Origin: Hymenobacter cellulosivorans
Lineage (GTDB): Bacteria; Bacteroidota; Bacteroidia; Cytophagales; Hymenobacteraceae
Direction: 5' to 3'
Assembly (NCBI RefSeq): GCF_022919135.1
Contig: NZ_CP095049.1
Location: 2,856,501 to 2,920,500 of the forward strand
DNA: 64,000 nucleotides
Made by a program: the position numbers and the translations under genes. Shown piece by piece: positions 8,623 to 16,750 of the stretch (position 1 is its first letter; each line of letters begins with the position of its first letter). The notes below the pieces were generated by a model. It was given only the letters and a program-made list of their open reading frames with translations. It was not told the DNA's origin and made no database searches.

Positions 8623-8627
8623 TCCCG

Positions 8628-8635
8628 TATATTTG
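8628..8635 (+). promoter_or_regulatory. -7 box of the ECF sigma factor gene
   Basis: TATATTTG matches TAnnTTTG perfectly, 32 bases upstream of the ATG at 8667. The -33 position lacks TTG, consistent with a promoter that needs an activator or is set by the adjacent dyads. Confidence 0.5.
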
Positions 8636-8666
8636 TTTAACCTTTTGCCACGAAAAGCTAAACAGT

Positions 8667-9182
8667 ATGACCTCTTTGGAATTCACCGATCAAGTACAGA
8701 AGATTTCCTACTCCCTGAAGCCCGTGGCCATGAACCTGACCCGCGACGCTGACGATGCCAAGGACCTAGTCCAGGAAACCCTGCTCAAAGCCATGCTGAA
8801 CAAGGACAAGTTTAAGGCCGGCACCAACCTGAAGGCGTGGTTGTACACTATAATGCGTAACACCTTCATCAATAATTACAATAAGATTACCAAGCGCAAT
8901 AGCAATATTGACAGCACCGAGTATTTCCAATATTTCAATACCGACGAAAACTATATCACCCACAACGGAGCCACTTCCGACTTTGTGGTAACGGACATCA
9001 ACGAGGCCATTGCCAACCTCTCGGCCGACTACCGGACCCCGTTCATGATGTACTACATTGGCTACAAGTACCTGGAAATTGCGGAGAAGCTCCAAATTCC
9101 AATTGGGACGGTTAAAAACCGGATTCACATTGCCCGCAAGGAACTGAAAGACGCTCTGAAAGTTTACGCCCCCGGCGTGTAG
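8667..9182 (+). CDS. ECF-type RNA polymerase sigma factor
   Basis: A 171-residue sigma factor with sigma region 2 (DADDAKDLVQETLLKAM and LKAWLYTIMRNTFINNY) and region 4 (LSADYRTPFMMYYIGYKYLEIAEKL followed by IPIGTVKNRIHIARKEL). No anti-sigma gene is adjacent. Its position between a B12/MerR regulator and crtI suggests it directs transcription of carotenoid genes, as ECF factors do in some other light-responsive systems; this is inference. The ATG at 8667 is chosen because MTSLEFTDQVQKI begins the conserved domain; the ATG at 8619 overlaps the -7 box. A strong terminator follows, so crtI probably has its own promoter. Confidence 0.88.
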   Translation: MTSLEFTDQVQKISYSLKPVAMNLTRDADDAKDLVQETLLKAMLNKDKFKAGTNLKAWLYTIMRNTFINNYNKITKRNSNIDSTEYFQYFNTDENYITHNGATSDFVVTDINEAIANLSADYRTPFMMYYIGYKYLEIAEKLQIPIGTVKNRIHIARKELKDALKVYAPGV

Positions 9183-9218
9183 GGAATAGGGAGAATACAA
9201 CTCGCGTCCGGGCGTAAT

Positions 9219-9271
9219 ACGGGCCGCTAGGCACGGAGCAGTAGCTCTAGGTCAGCGGCCCGTAGTTTTTT
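9219..9271 (+). terminator. Rho-independent terminator after the sigma factor gene
   Basis: Perfect 10-bp arms (ACGGGCCGCT and AGCGGCCCGT) enclose a 25-base loop with its own small GAGC/GCTC stem and end in AGTTTTTT. The rest of the gap to crtI (9272-9494) contains only near matches to the -7 consensus, for example TATGCTTG at 9329-9336. Confidence 0.8.
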
Positions 9272-9494
9272 ATCAGGCCGTTGGCCTCCAGCCGGTAAAG
9301 CGGGCTGGTTGCTGGTTGAAGTTTGTGATATGCTTGCTAGTGTGTTGTTTTATAATAAGTTATTGTAGGATCGGGTTGGTTTATAAGTTGTTTCCCCGCC
9401 AACACGGCCCGTCTGAAAAACCTGGTACAGGAGGCTTACCAAAACAAAGTTGGGAGCGGGTTTGTAGCTTGCCACCACCTTCTATCTGCTCAGA

Positions 9495-10994
9495 TTGACT
9501 ACCGCTACTGCTCCCCCACACGTCCTGGTTATCGGGGCCGGCTTTGCTGGCCTGTCGGCGGCTACCTCCCTAGCCCAGCGCGGGTACCGCGTTACGGTGC
9601 TCGAAAAGAACGAGGGACCCGGCGGCCGGGCCCGGGTTTTTCAAGCCCAGGGCTTCACCTTCGACATGGGCCCGAGCTGGTATTGGATGCCCGACGTATT
9701 TGAGAAGTACTTCGCCCGCTTTGGCCGCAAAGTGTCCGATTATTACGAGCTGGAGCGCCTCGACCCGTCGTACCAAGTAGTATTCGGGCCGAATGATGCG
9801 GTAGACATTCCGGCGAAAATGGCCGAGCTACGTCAGCTGTTTGAGCACTATGAGCCCGGCAGCGCTGCTCGCCTGGATGAGTTTCTGAAGCAGGCCGCAT
9901 ACAAGTACGAAGTGGGCATCAACCGGCTGGTGTATGCCCCGAGCCGCTCGGTCTTTGAATTTGCCGACCCTAAGCTGCTCGTGGATATGGTGCGCATGGA
10001 TGTGCTGCAGAGCATGCACAAGCACGTACGCCGCTTTTTCCGGAATCCGAAGCTGCTGCAGCTGGTCGAGTTTCCGATTCTGTTTCTGGGTGCTACTTCC
10101 GAAAATACCCCGGCCCTATACTCGCTCATGAATTACGCCGATCTGGCGTTGGGCACTTGGTACCCCAAGGGCGGCATGCACCAGATTGTGCGTGGCATGG
10201 TGCAACTGGCTCAAGAGCAGGGCGTGGTGCTCGAATACAACCAGGAAGTGCAGGAAATACAAGTGGAAAACGGCCGGGCCACCGGCGTGCAGACCGCCAC
10301 TGGCTTCCTGGCCGCCGACATTGTGGTGGCGGGCGCCGACTACCACCACGCCGAGCAGCACTTGCTCCGGCCCGAATTCCGGCACTACGACGAAGCCTAC
10401 TGGGACAAGCGCACCATGGCCCCGTCGTCGTTACTCTTCTATATCGGGCTGAACAAGCGCCTGCCCAAGCTGCGCCACCACAACCTGTTTTTCGACGAGG
10501 ACTTTCAGCTCCATGCCCACGAAATCTACGAGCAGCCGCAGTGGCCCAGCAAGCCTTTGTTCTACGTTTCGGCCCCTTCGCAGACCGACCCCACGGTAGC
10601 CCCGGACGGCTGCGAAAACCTGTTCCTGCTCATTCCGGTGGCTCCCAACCTGCCCGACCCCGAACAAACCCGGGAGCATTATTACCATTTGATTATGGAC
10701 CGGCTGGAGCGGCACGTAGGCGAGAATATCCGCGACGCGGTGGTGTATAAGCGTAGCTACGCCCACCAGGACTTTATAAGCGACTACCACAGCTACAAGG
10801 GCAATGCCTACGGTTTGGCCAACACCCTGCGCCAGACCGCCATTCTGAAGCCCACTCTCAAAAGCAAAAAGATTAGTAATCTGTATTTTACGGGGCAGTT
10901 GACCGTGCCCGGTCCCGGTGTGCCGCCCTCCCTTATTTCAGGGCAGGTAGTGGCCGGTGAAGTGGAGAAGGAGCAGGGGCTGGTCCGCCGATGA
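9495..10994 (+). CDS. crtI: Phytoene desaturase (CrtI-like)
   Basis: A 499-residue FAD-dependent carotenoid desaturase. The N-terminal dinucleotide-binding motif VIGAGFAGLSAA (about 12-23) and LEKNEGPGGRARVF are followed by the FDMGPSWYWMPDVFEKYF block. The C-terminal signature YFTGQLTVPGPGVPPSLISGQ is intact. CrtI converts phytoene to lycopene (or less desaturated forms) at the membrane. The start is TTG, two residues before the Rossmann strand, and the length is typical. It is followed by crtB after a 168-base gap containing two short hairpins (10995-11009 and 11020-11041). Confidence 0.92.
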   Translation: MTTATAPPHVLVIGAGFAGLSAATSLAQRGYRVTVLEKNEGPGGRARVFQAQGFTFDMGPSWYWMPDVFEKYFARFGRKVSDYYELERLDPSYQVVFGPNDAVDIPAKMAELRQLFEHYEPGSAARLDEFLKQAAYKYEVGINRLVYAPSRSVFEFADPKLLVDMVRMDVLQSMHKHVRRFFRNPKLLQLVEFPILFLGATSENTPALYSLMNYADLALGTWYPKGGMHQIVRGMVQLAQEQGVVLEYNQEVQEIQVENGRATGVQTATGFLAADIVVAGADYHHAEQHLLRPEFRHYDEAYWDKRTMAPSSLLFYIGLNKRLPKLRHHNLFFDEDFQLHAHEIYEQPQWPSKPLFYVSAPSQTDPTVAPDGCENLFLLIPVAPNLPDPEQTREHYYHLIMDRLERHVGENIRDAVVYKRSYAHQDFISDYHSYKGNAYGLANTLRQTAILKPTLKSKKISNLYFTGQLTVPGPGVPPSLISGQVVAGEVEKEQGLVRR

Positions 10995-11162
10995 GCCGCC
11001 AGAGCGGCTGAGCCTGCGGGAAATACTGCCAGCGGTATTTCAAACCATCAGACAATGAGTTGGTTATCGAACCAGCTAAACTGCTTGGCCACTTGCCCAC
11101 GTAATTGATAACCGGCCCTTCGAGTTAGTGCCTTTTCCTTTCAGACCCCAAATCCGCCCCCT

Positions 11163-12005
11163 GTGGACCACGTTGCCCTCTTCGACCAAACCAGTCTGGC
11201 CTGTAGCAAACTCATTACCAAGCGCTACAGTACGTCGTTTACGCTGGGAATTCGCACGCTCGACCCGCGGTTTCACCTACCGGTATACGCCGTGTATGGC
11301 TTTGTGCGCTGGGCCGATGAAATCGTGGATACGTTTCATGATTACGACAAAGCGGCCCTGTTTGCGGACTTCAAGCGGCAGACCGATGAGGCGCTGGCCA
11401 TGGGCTTTAGCCTGAGCCCAGTGCTGCATGCCTTTCAACTGGTGGTGCGGCAGTACGGCATCGACCGGGAGTTTATTGATGCTTTTTTGAAGAGCATGGA
11501 AATGGACCTGGAAGACCGCAGCTACCACCAGTCGATGTACGAAGAGTACATCTATGGCTCGGCCGAAGTGGTGGGCCTGATGTGTCTGCGCATCTTTTGC
11601 GAGGGCGACCGGGCCTTGTTTGACAAGCTGCGCGAGCCGGCCCGGCGGCTGGGAGCGGCGTTTCAGAAGATCAACTTTCTGCGCGACATTCGCTCCGACT
11701 ACGAAGATCGGGGCCGCGTCTACTTTCCCGGCGTGGTGTATGAGCGGTTTGATGATAAGGTGAAGCGCGAAATCGAGGCCGACATTCGGGCCGATTTTGA
11801 TGCTGGTTACGCGGGTATCGTGCAGCTGCCCCGCTCGGCCCGTCTGGGTGTGTATCTGGCCTACGTGTATTACCTGAAGCTTTTTCATAAAATCCGCCAG
11901 CTACCAGCGGCACGAATCTTGGGGGAGCGGGTGCGCGTGCCCGATAACACGAAACTTTTACTGTTAATGGGTTCGTACTTTCGTTACCGCCTTCGGGCTA
12001 TCTGA
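11163..12005 (+). CDS. crtB: Phytoene synthase (CrtB)
   Basis: A 280-residue squalene/phytoene synthase. The first aspartate-rich motif is at residues 51-60 (ADEIVDTFHD) and the second in NFLRDIRSDYEDRGRVYFP at about 170-188, with the conserved KRYSTSF near the N-terminus. It condenses two geranylgeranyl diphosphates to phytoene. The start is GTG. It is 18 bases upstream of the next gene, so they form an operon with the unknown exported protein. Confidence 0.92.
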   Translation: MDHVALFDQTSLACSKLITKRYSTSFTLGIRTLDPRFHLPVYAVYGFVRWADEIVDTFHDYDKAALFADFKRQTDEALAMGFSLSPVLHAFQLVVRQYGIDREFIDAFLKSMEMDLEDRSYHQSMYEEYIYGSAEVVGLMCLRIFCEGDRALFDKLREPARRLGAAFQKINFLRDIRSDYEDRGRVYFPGVVYERFDDKVKREIEADIRADFDAGYAGIVQLPRSARLGVYLAYVYYLKLFHKIRQLPAARILGERVRVPDNTKLLLLMGSYFRYRLRAI

Positions 12006-12023
12006 CCACGAACCCCATTTCGC

Positions 12024-12551
12024 GTGAAACGTCTGCTGCTCTCTCTTTTCCCGCTTTTTATACTTCTTTCCGCTGTGTCCGAAACCTCGCCTTACCACCT
12101 GCCCACCCTGCGCCGCCACTATGAGCAAGCCGCTGCCGATAAAACGGCCGGCGAAAAGTTCTACAAGCTCATGGCCGACTACAACGACAAAGATGCCGTG
12201 GTGCTGGGCTACAAAGGCGCTGCCGAAGCCATCCGGGCCCGCGACGCGTCGATGTTCAACAAGCTGAGCTACGTGCAAGCGGCCAGCCGCACCTTCGACC
12301 AGGCTGTGGCCCTGGCGCCCCAGAACGCGGAGGTACGCTTCCTACGCTTCAGTGTGGAAAGCAACCTGCCTGGTTTTCTTAACCTAAGTCAGCACGTGGA
12401 CGAAGACCGTCAACTGCTGGTGCAAACCCTGCTCAAACACCCCAAATCTGGCCTAGACGCGGAAGCTTTCCAGACCGTGCGCAACTTCCTGGTCAACCGG
12501 GGCCACGTGAGTGACGAGGAAGCGCAGCAACTGGCCCGCGTCGGTCAGTAA
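12024..12551 (+). CDS. Unknown exported helical protein in the carotenoid cluster
   Basis: A 175-residue protein with an N-terminal signal-like segment (basic KR then a hydrophobic stretch to about residue 18, no lipobox cysteine). The remainder is alpha-helical and resembles a pair of TPR-like helices around SYVQAASRTFDQAVALAPQNAEVRFLRF. I do not recognise an enzymatic motif. It starts with GTG, lies 18 bases after crtB and is followed by a hairpin, so it is likely the last gene of the crtI-crtB unit. A role in carotenoid handling or membrane placement is only a guess from context. Confidence 0.7.
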   Translation: MKRLLLSLFPLFILLSAVSETSPYHLPTLRRHYEQAAADKTAGEKFYKLMADYNDKDAVVLGYKGAAEAIRARDASMFNKLSYVQAASRTFDQAVALAPQNAEVRFLRFSVESNLPGFLNLSQHVDEDRQLLVQTLLKHPKSGLDAEAFQTVRNFLVNRGHVSDEEAQQLARVGQ

Positions 12552-12575
12552 GCCTAGCAAAGTCGTCTGTAATGC

Positions 12576-12608
12576 AAAAGGGCCACTCCAAACAGGGTGG
12601 TCTTTTTA
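12576..12608 (+). terminator. Hairpin ending the crtIB unit
   Basis: An imperfect stem (AAAAGGGCCAC against GTGGTCTTTTT, with one bulge) is followed by a T run, 25 bases after the stop of the unknown gene. Confidence 0.6.
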
Positions 12609-12619
12609 TTTGTCACTGG

Positions 12620-12661
12620 TATTTTTGTTTAACTTTTTTGGGTAAAAAGTAAAACAAAAAT
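12620..12661. promoter_or_regulatory. AT-rich dyad overlapping a -7 box upstream of ispH
   Basis: An 18-bp inverted repeat (12621-12638 against 12644-12661, one mismatch, 5-base spacer) made almost only of A and T overlaps TATTTTTG (12620-12627), a perfect -7 match. Spacing to ispH is long (about 250 bases). Between 12662 and 12879 I see nothing else but a TATCTTC element near 12820. Confidence 0.35.
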
Positions 12662-12879
12662 GCTTTTTTCGGGTATATCAATCAGAAAACTAAATTACTC
12701 TGCGTTAGGTTGATGGAAAAAGCAACCGGGCAGTACGAGGCGTGATGTAGGGTGCTGGTCTGTAAGGGCTGCATCCGAAACCGTCGAACCGTTAGAACCG
12801 CATCGAACCTGCTTTTCGTATCTTCTGCCTCCGTGAAGCCCAGCCGTAACATTCCGTCCGCTTCCTTGGTTACCGAGCT

Positions 12880-13728
12880 ATGCCGCACCACCTGAGCGTC
12901 CGTATTGACCCCAATTCCGGTTTCTGTTTCGGCGTAATCTATGCCATTCAGATGGCGGAGGATATTCTCGATGAGCAAGGCTACCTGTATTGCCTGGGCG
13001 ACATTGTACACAACGACGAGGAAGTAGAGCGCCTCGAGCAGCGCGGCCTGCGCATCATCGACTACGACGTCTTTGCCGGCTTGCGCGACGAGAAAGTGCT
13101 GATCCGGGCCCACGGCGAGCCGCCGAGCACGTACCAAACGGCCCTGGAGAATGATCTGACGCTCATTGACGCCTCCTGCCCGGTGGTGCTCAAGCTGCAG
13201 AACCGCATCAAGACCAGCTACGACAAGCAGGAGAAAATCTTTATCTACGGCAAGCATGGCCACGCCGAAGTGCGGGGCCTGCTGGGCCAGACCAGCGGCA
13301 ACGCCGTGGTGTTTGAAAGCCTGGATGAGTTGCTGAGCCACGAGCTGCCGTCCAACATCACGCTTTACAGCCAGACCACGAAAAGCACCGACAGCTTTTA
13401 CCGTATTAAAGGGGAGCTAGAGCACCGCGGCTACGCCGTGAATCCCAACGACACGATTTGCCGCCAGGTAAGCAACCGCGACAAAGACCTGCGTAAATTT
13501 GCGGCTCAGTACGACCAGGTGGTGTTCGTTTCGGGTACCAAGAGCAGCAATGGCAAAGTCCTCTACCAGGTCTGCAAGGATACGAACCCAAACACGCACT
13601 TTATTTCCAAGGTTGATGAACTCTGTCCGGCCTGGTTTCAGCCCGGTCAGTCGGTGGGTATCTGCGGAGCTACGAGCACGCCGATGTGGCTGATGGAAGA
13701 CGTGCGCGACGCGCTGCTGGCCATGTAA
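12880..13728 (+). CDS. ispH: 4-hydroxy-3-methylbut-2-enyl diphosphate reductase (IspH)
   Basis: A 282-residue IspH/LytB protein, the last enzyme of the non-mevalonate pathway, forming IPP and DMAPP. The three cysteines that bind its iron-sulfur cluster are visible in GFCFGV (C16), DASCPVV (near 99) and DTICRQVSNR (near 194). HGEPP and VVFVSGTKSSNGK, which bind substrate phosphates, are also intact. Its placement among crt genes would let isoprenoid supply rise together with carotenoid synthesis. crtW follows 92 bases later. Confidence 0.93.
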   Translation: MPHHLSVRIDPNSGFCFGVIYAIQMAEDILDEQGYLYCLGDIVHNDEEVERLEQRGLRIIDYDVFAGLRDEKVLIRAHGEPPSTYQTALENDLTLIDASCPVVLKLQNRIKTSYDKQEKIFIYGKHGHAEVRGLLGQTSGNAVVFESLDELLSHELPSNITLYSQTTKSTDSFYRIKGELEHRGYAVNPNDTICRQVSNRDKDLRKFAAQYDQVVFVSGTKSSNGKVLYQVCKDTNPNTHFISKVDELCPAWFQPGQSVGICGATSTPMWLMEDVRDALLAM

Positions 13729-13820
13729 AGCCAAGTTGGGCGAACCAGCCGTAGCTTCCTGCCGTTTGCCCATCGTTACGTACCCGCCTTTCACGGGCTA
13801 TTTCATCTTTATCCCCCAAT

Positions 13821-14561
13821 ATGCCCCAAACAGCGTCCCAGCCCCTGCCGCACTCCACGCGGGTACAGCCTGCCCCGCTGGGCTATACGGGCGTTGGTAT
13901 TGCGTTAGGCATCATTGGAGGCTGGGTAGCGCTGCTTACGTTTCTGTTGGCCTTTTACCGCCCCGACTGGCGCACGCCCTGGCCCTATCTGCTGGTGCTG
14001 GTACAGATGCATTTGTACACGGGCCTCTTTATCACTGCCCACGATGCCATGCACGGCGTCGTAAGCGCCAACCAGCGGCTGAACACGGCCATTGGGGCAG
14101 TTTGCGCCTTTTTGTTTGCCTTCAACTGGTATCCGCGGCTGTTTCCCCGGCATCACCAGCATCACCGCCACGTGGGCACCGCTGCCGATCCTGACTTTCA
14201 CAACGGCCGGCACCCGGGTTTTTTACCGTGGCTGCTGCGCTTTGCGCTGAACTACGTGACTTGGTGGCAGATAGCCTTGATGGGCCTGACCTACAACCTG
14301 CTGAAGCTGGCTTTCCCGATGCCCAACGTTATTGCGTTCTGGATGGTACCGGCGGTGCTGGCCACGGTGCAGCTCTTCTTTTTCGGAACCTACCTGCCGC
14401 ACCGCGGTGAGCATGCTCCCGAGAACGTGCATAAGTCGCGCACCCAACTGCGGCATCACCTCTGGGCCTTCGTGAGCTGTTATTTCTTCGGGTATCATTA
14501 TGAGCACCACGACCAGCCCTATCTGCCGTGGTGGCGGCTGTGGCGCACGAAGGAAGGCTGA
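13821..14561 (+). CDS. crtW: Beta-carotene ketolase (CrtW-like)
   Basis: A 246-residue membrane di-iron desaturase-type protein. Histidine boxes HDAMH (74-78), HHQHH (111-115) and YHYEHH (near 226-231) match the CrtW family, as does FGTYLPHRGEH. CrtW introduces 4-keto groups into carotenoid rings; with CrtZ this gives products such as astaxanthin- or flexixanthin-like pigments. A fatty acid desaturase is the alternative, but the family motifs and the cluster favour the ketolase. Substrate (mono- or bicyclic) cannot be read from sequence. Confidence 0.87.
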   Translation: MPQTASQPLPHSTRVQPAPLGYTGVGIALGIIGGWVALLTFLLAFYRPDWRTPWPYLLVLVQMHLYTGLFITAHDAMHGVVSANQRLNTAIGAVCAFLFAFNWYPRLFPRHHQHHRHVGTAADPDFHNGRHPGFLPWLLRFALNYVTWWQIALMGLTYNLLKLAFPMPNVIAFWMVPAVLATVQLFFFGTYLPHRGEHAPENVHKSRTQLRHHLWAFVSCYFFGYHYEHHDQPYLPWWRLWRTKEG

Positions 14562-14686
14562 GGGCATTTTAATTAACGGCTCAACAGGCTAAGATTAGCA
14601 GACAAAGAAATCAGGCAGAAGGTAAATTCTACCCCGGAATCTGGCTATATTCAGGCAGCCTAACCTACCGTTGGGGCACCTTAGCC

Positions 14687-16750
14687 ATGCTGCGTTTGCC
14701 ACACCCACGCGCGAAAGTCCGCAAAGCCTTCCGGCTTTTAGCTGTGGCCGCCTTGGTTCTAATGTCCGTCGGACCAGCCTGGGCCACTTGTCCACAGCCG
14801 GAAGCGTTGGCTGATGGGGGAAAGTCTGTAGCGGTCTTAACCACTACGCCACCCCGGATACGGCTGCACTATGGTATGGCTCTGTTGCGGGCTGCTACGA
14901 GCGTAGGCAAACAGGCTGTTAGCCACCGCCTGATTGGCTCGGCTCATCAGGAGTTGGGCTCGTTTAACCAAGCTGCCTACCATTTCCGGCGGGCGTTGCA
15001 TCTCGATCAGCAGGCTCATGATCAGGCTGGCGCGGCGGCGGATGGCCTTTGTTTGGGCAATACTCTATGTAGTCAGGGCGACACCAGCCAAGCCCGCTTG
15101 GTGTATCAGGTAGCCTTGCGGGCGTTTACACGCCTGGGCTCGTCGCGGGGCGTGGCGCAGGTCGAGAGCCGGTTGGGCAGTTTGTTCGCCCAGCAGCGAA
15201 AGTGGGAGAAGGCTTTAGCCTCCCAATCGCGCGCCCTGCAAGGCTGGCTCCAACACCGGGATTCGGCTAGCGCAGCTGCAGCCTTACACGCTATTGGTAG
15301 CGTGTATTGCCAGCAGGGCGCCTACAGCCGGGCCTTATTCTACCTGCGCGGAGCCCGGCAAATGGCAGCCGCTACCGACAGTCTGCGGCACAGTGAAAGC
15401 CTGATGGGGATAGGGAAAGTATACTTAGCCGTGGGCAATTACGAAGCCGCGCTGGGAAGCTTCCGGCAGGCAGCCCGGCTGGCACCAACTGTTGCGGCGG
15501 CGGAAGCACCAGCCCAGCTCTACCACCTTATGGCCGCCGCCTATGACTCGATGGGGCAGTTTGAAGCTGCTGAGCAGGCGTTGCACAAGGCACTGGTGAT
15601 GGCTCGCCACAGTAGCTCCCAGGCCTTGCTGGGCCAAGAATACCGGGCGCTGGCCGAGCTCTACCGCCGGACCGGGCGTTACCAGAAGTCGTTGGCGGCT
15701 CTCACGCGCGTTGCCAGCTTGCAAGACAGTGTATTTGCTCAGGAGCGCTCCGCCCAGGTTGCCGAGCTGCAAACGCGTTACGAAACCGAGAAAAAGGAGC
15801 GTGAAATTCAGTTGCTGATCAAGGACCGGCAGATTCAGGATGCCACACTGCGCCGGCAGACGCTGTTGCGCAACGCCCTGGCTGCCGGCGCCCTGCTGTT
15901 GCTCATTATCGTGGGCGTGCTTTACCGGGGACGGCAACAGCAGAGCCGCATAAATAAGCTGCTGGAGCGTAAGAACGCAGCCATCAGCTGGCAAAAAGAA
16001 GAGCTAGGCCGCCTCAACCGGACCAAGGATACCTTGTTTTCTATTATATCCCACGACCTGCGCAGCCCACTCAGCTCCTTGTATTCCTTGCTGACGCTGC
16101 TGAATATGGGTTCGTTGCCGCCCGAGCGGCTGGCTCTGCACTCGGCCCGGCTGACGCAGGGGCTCAACAGCACGTTGCAACTGCTGGATAACCTGCTGAA
16201 TTGGTCGGCGGCCCAGATAAAGGACGACAAGATCCGGCCCGAGCGGCTGCGCCTCGACGTGCTGGCGGAAGAAACGCTGGCCTTGCTGCTAAGCGACGCT
16301 GAGCGTAAAAATATTCTGCTGCAAAACCACCTACCCATACCCACGCTGGTACGCGCTGACGTGAACATGGTCCGGCTGATTTTGCGCAACCTGCTCGGCA
16401 ACGCCATCAAGTTTACGCCCGAAGGCGGCTCCGTAACACTCACCGCGGCGCTGCAGGGTGCCTCCTGGAGCGTAGCCGTGCACGATACCGGTATTGGCAT
16501 TCCGGCCGCCGACTTTAGCCAGGTGTTGGGCAGCAACGCCCCTTTTACAACGCTGGGTACGGCCCAGGAAAAAGGCACTGGTCTGGGCCTGCAGTTATGC
16601 AAGGACTTTGTGGAGCGCAACGGCGGACAGCTCACCTTTACCAGTCGGGTAGGGCAGGGAACCACTTTTGCGTTTACGCTGCCCGTTGCGGCACCCGCGG
16701 CGCCGGAGCCGACGCCCGCATTGGCTACTGCGGCTGCTGCCGCCGGATAA
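14687..16750 (+). CDS. TPR-containing sensor histidine kinase
   Basis: A 687-residue kinase with an N-terminal signal peptide (to about 33), periplasmic TPR repeats (about 50-360), one membrane helix near 395-413, a coiled coil and a cytoplasmic kinase core. The phosphorylated histidine lies in SIISHDLRSPLSS (about residue 456). ATP-binding boxes are NLLGNAIKFTPEG, DTGIGIPA and GTGLGLQLC. The TPR sensor architecture is common in Bacteroidota; its ligand is unknown. The C-terminal end is an Ala/Pro-rich tail, and its last 26 bases overlap the convergent response regulator gene, its likely partner. Confidence 0.88.
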   Translation: MLRLPHPRAKVRKAFRLLAVAALVLMSVGPAWATCPQPEALADGGKSVAVLTTTPPRIRLHYGMALLRAATSVGKQAVSHRLIGSAHQELGSFNQAAYHFRRALHLDQQAHDQAGAAADGLCLGNTLCSQGDTSQARLVYQVALRAFTRLGSSRGVAQVESRLGSLFAQQRKWEKALASQSRALQGWLQHRDSASAAAALHAIGSVYCQQGAYSRALFYLRGARQMAAATDSLRHSESLMGIGKVYLAVGNYEAALGSFRQAARLAPTVAAAEAPAQLYHLMAAAYDSMGQFEAAEQALHKALVMARHSSSQALLGQEYRALAELYRRTGRYQKSLAALTRVASLQDSVFAQERSAQVAELQTRYETEKKEREIQLLIKDRQIQDATLRRQTLLRNALAAGALLLLIIVGVLYRGRQQQSRINKLLERKNAAISWQKEELGRLNRTKDTLFSIISHDLRSPLSSLYSLLTLLNMGSLPPERLALHSARLTQGLNSTLQLLDNLLNWSAAQIKDDKIRPERLRLDVLAEETLALLLSDAERKNILLQNHLPIPTLVRADVNMVRLILRNLLGNAIKFTPEGGSVTLTAALQGASWSVAVHDTGIGIPAADFSQVLGSNAPFTTLGTAQEKGTGLGLQLCKDFVERNGGQLTFTSRVGQGTTFAFTLPVAAPAAPEPTPALATAAAAAG

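Noticed and set aside
9316..9498. 60-codon open frame before crtI
   Set aside because: No family, no promoter; it looks like a chance frame in the crtI leader and overlaps its start.
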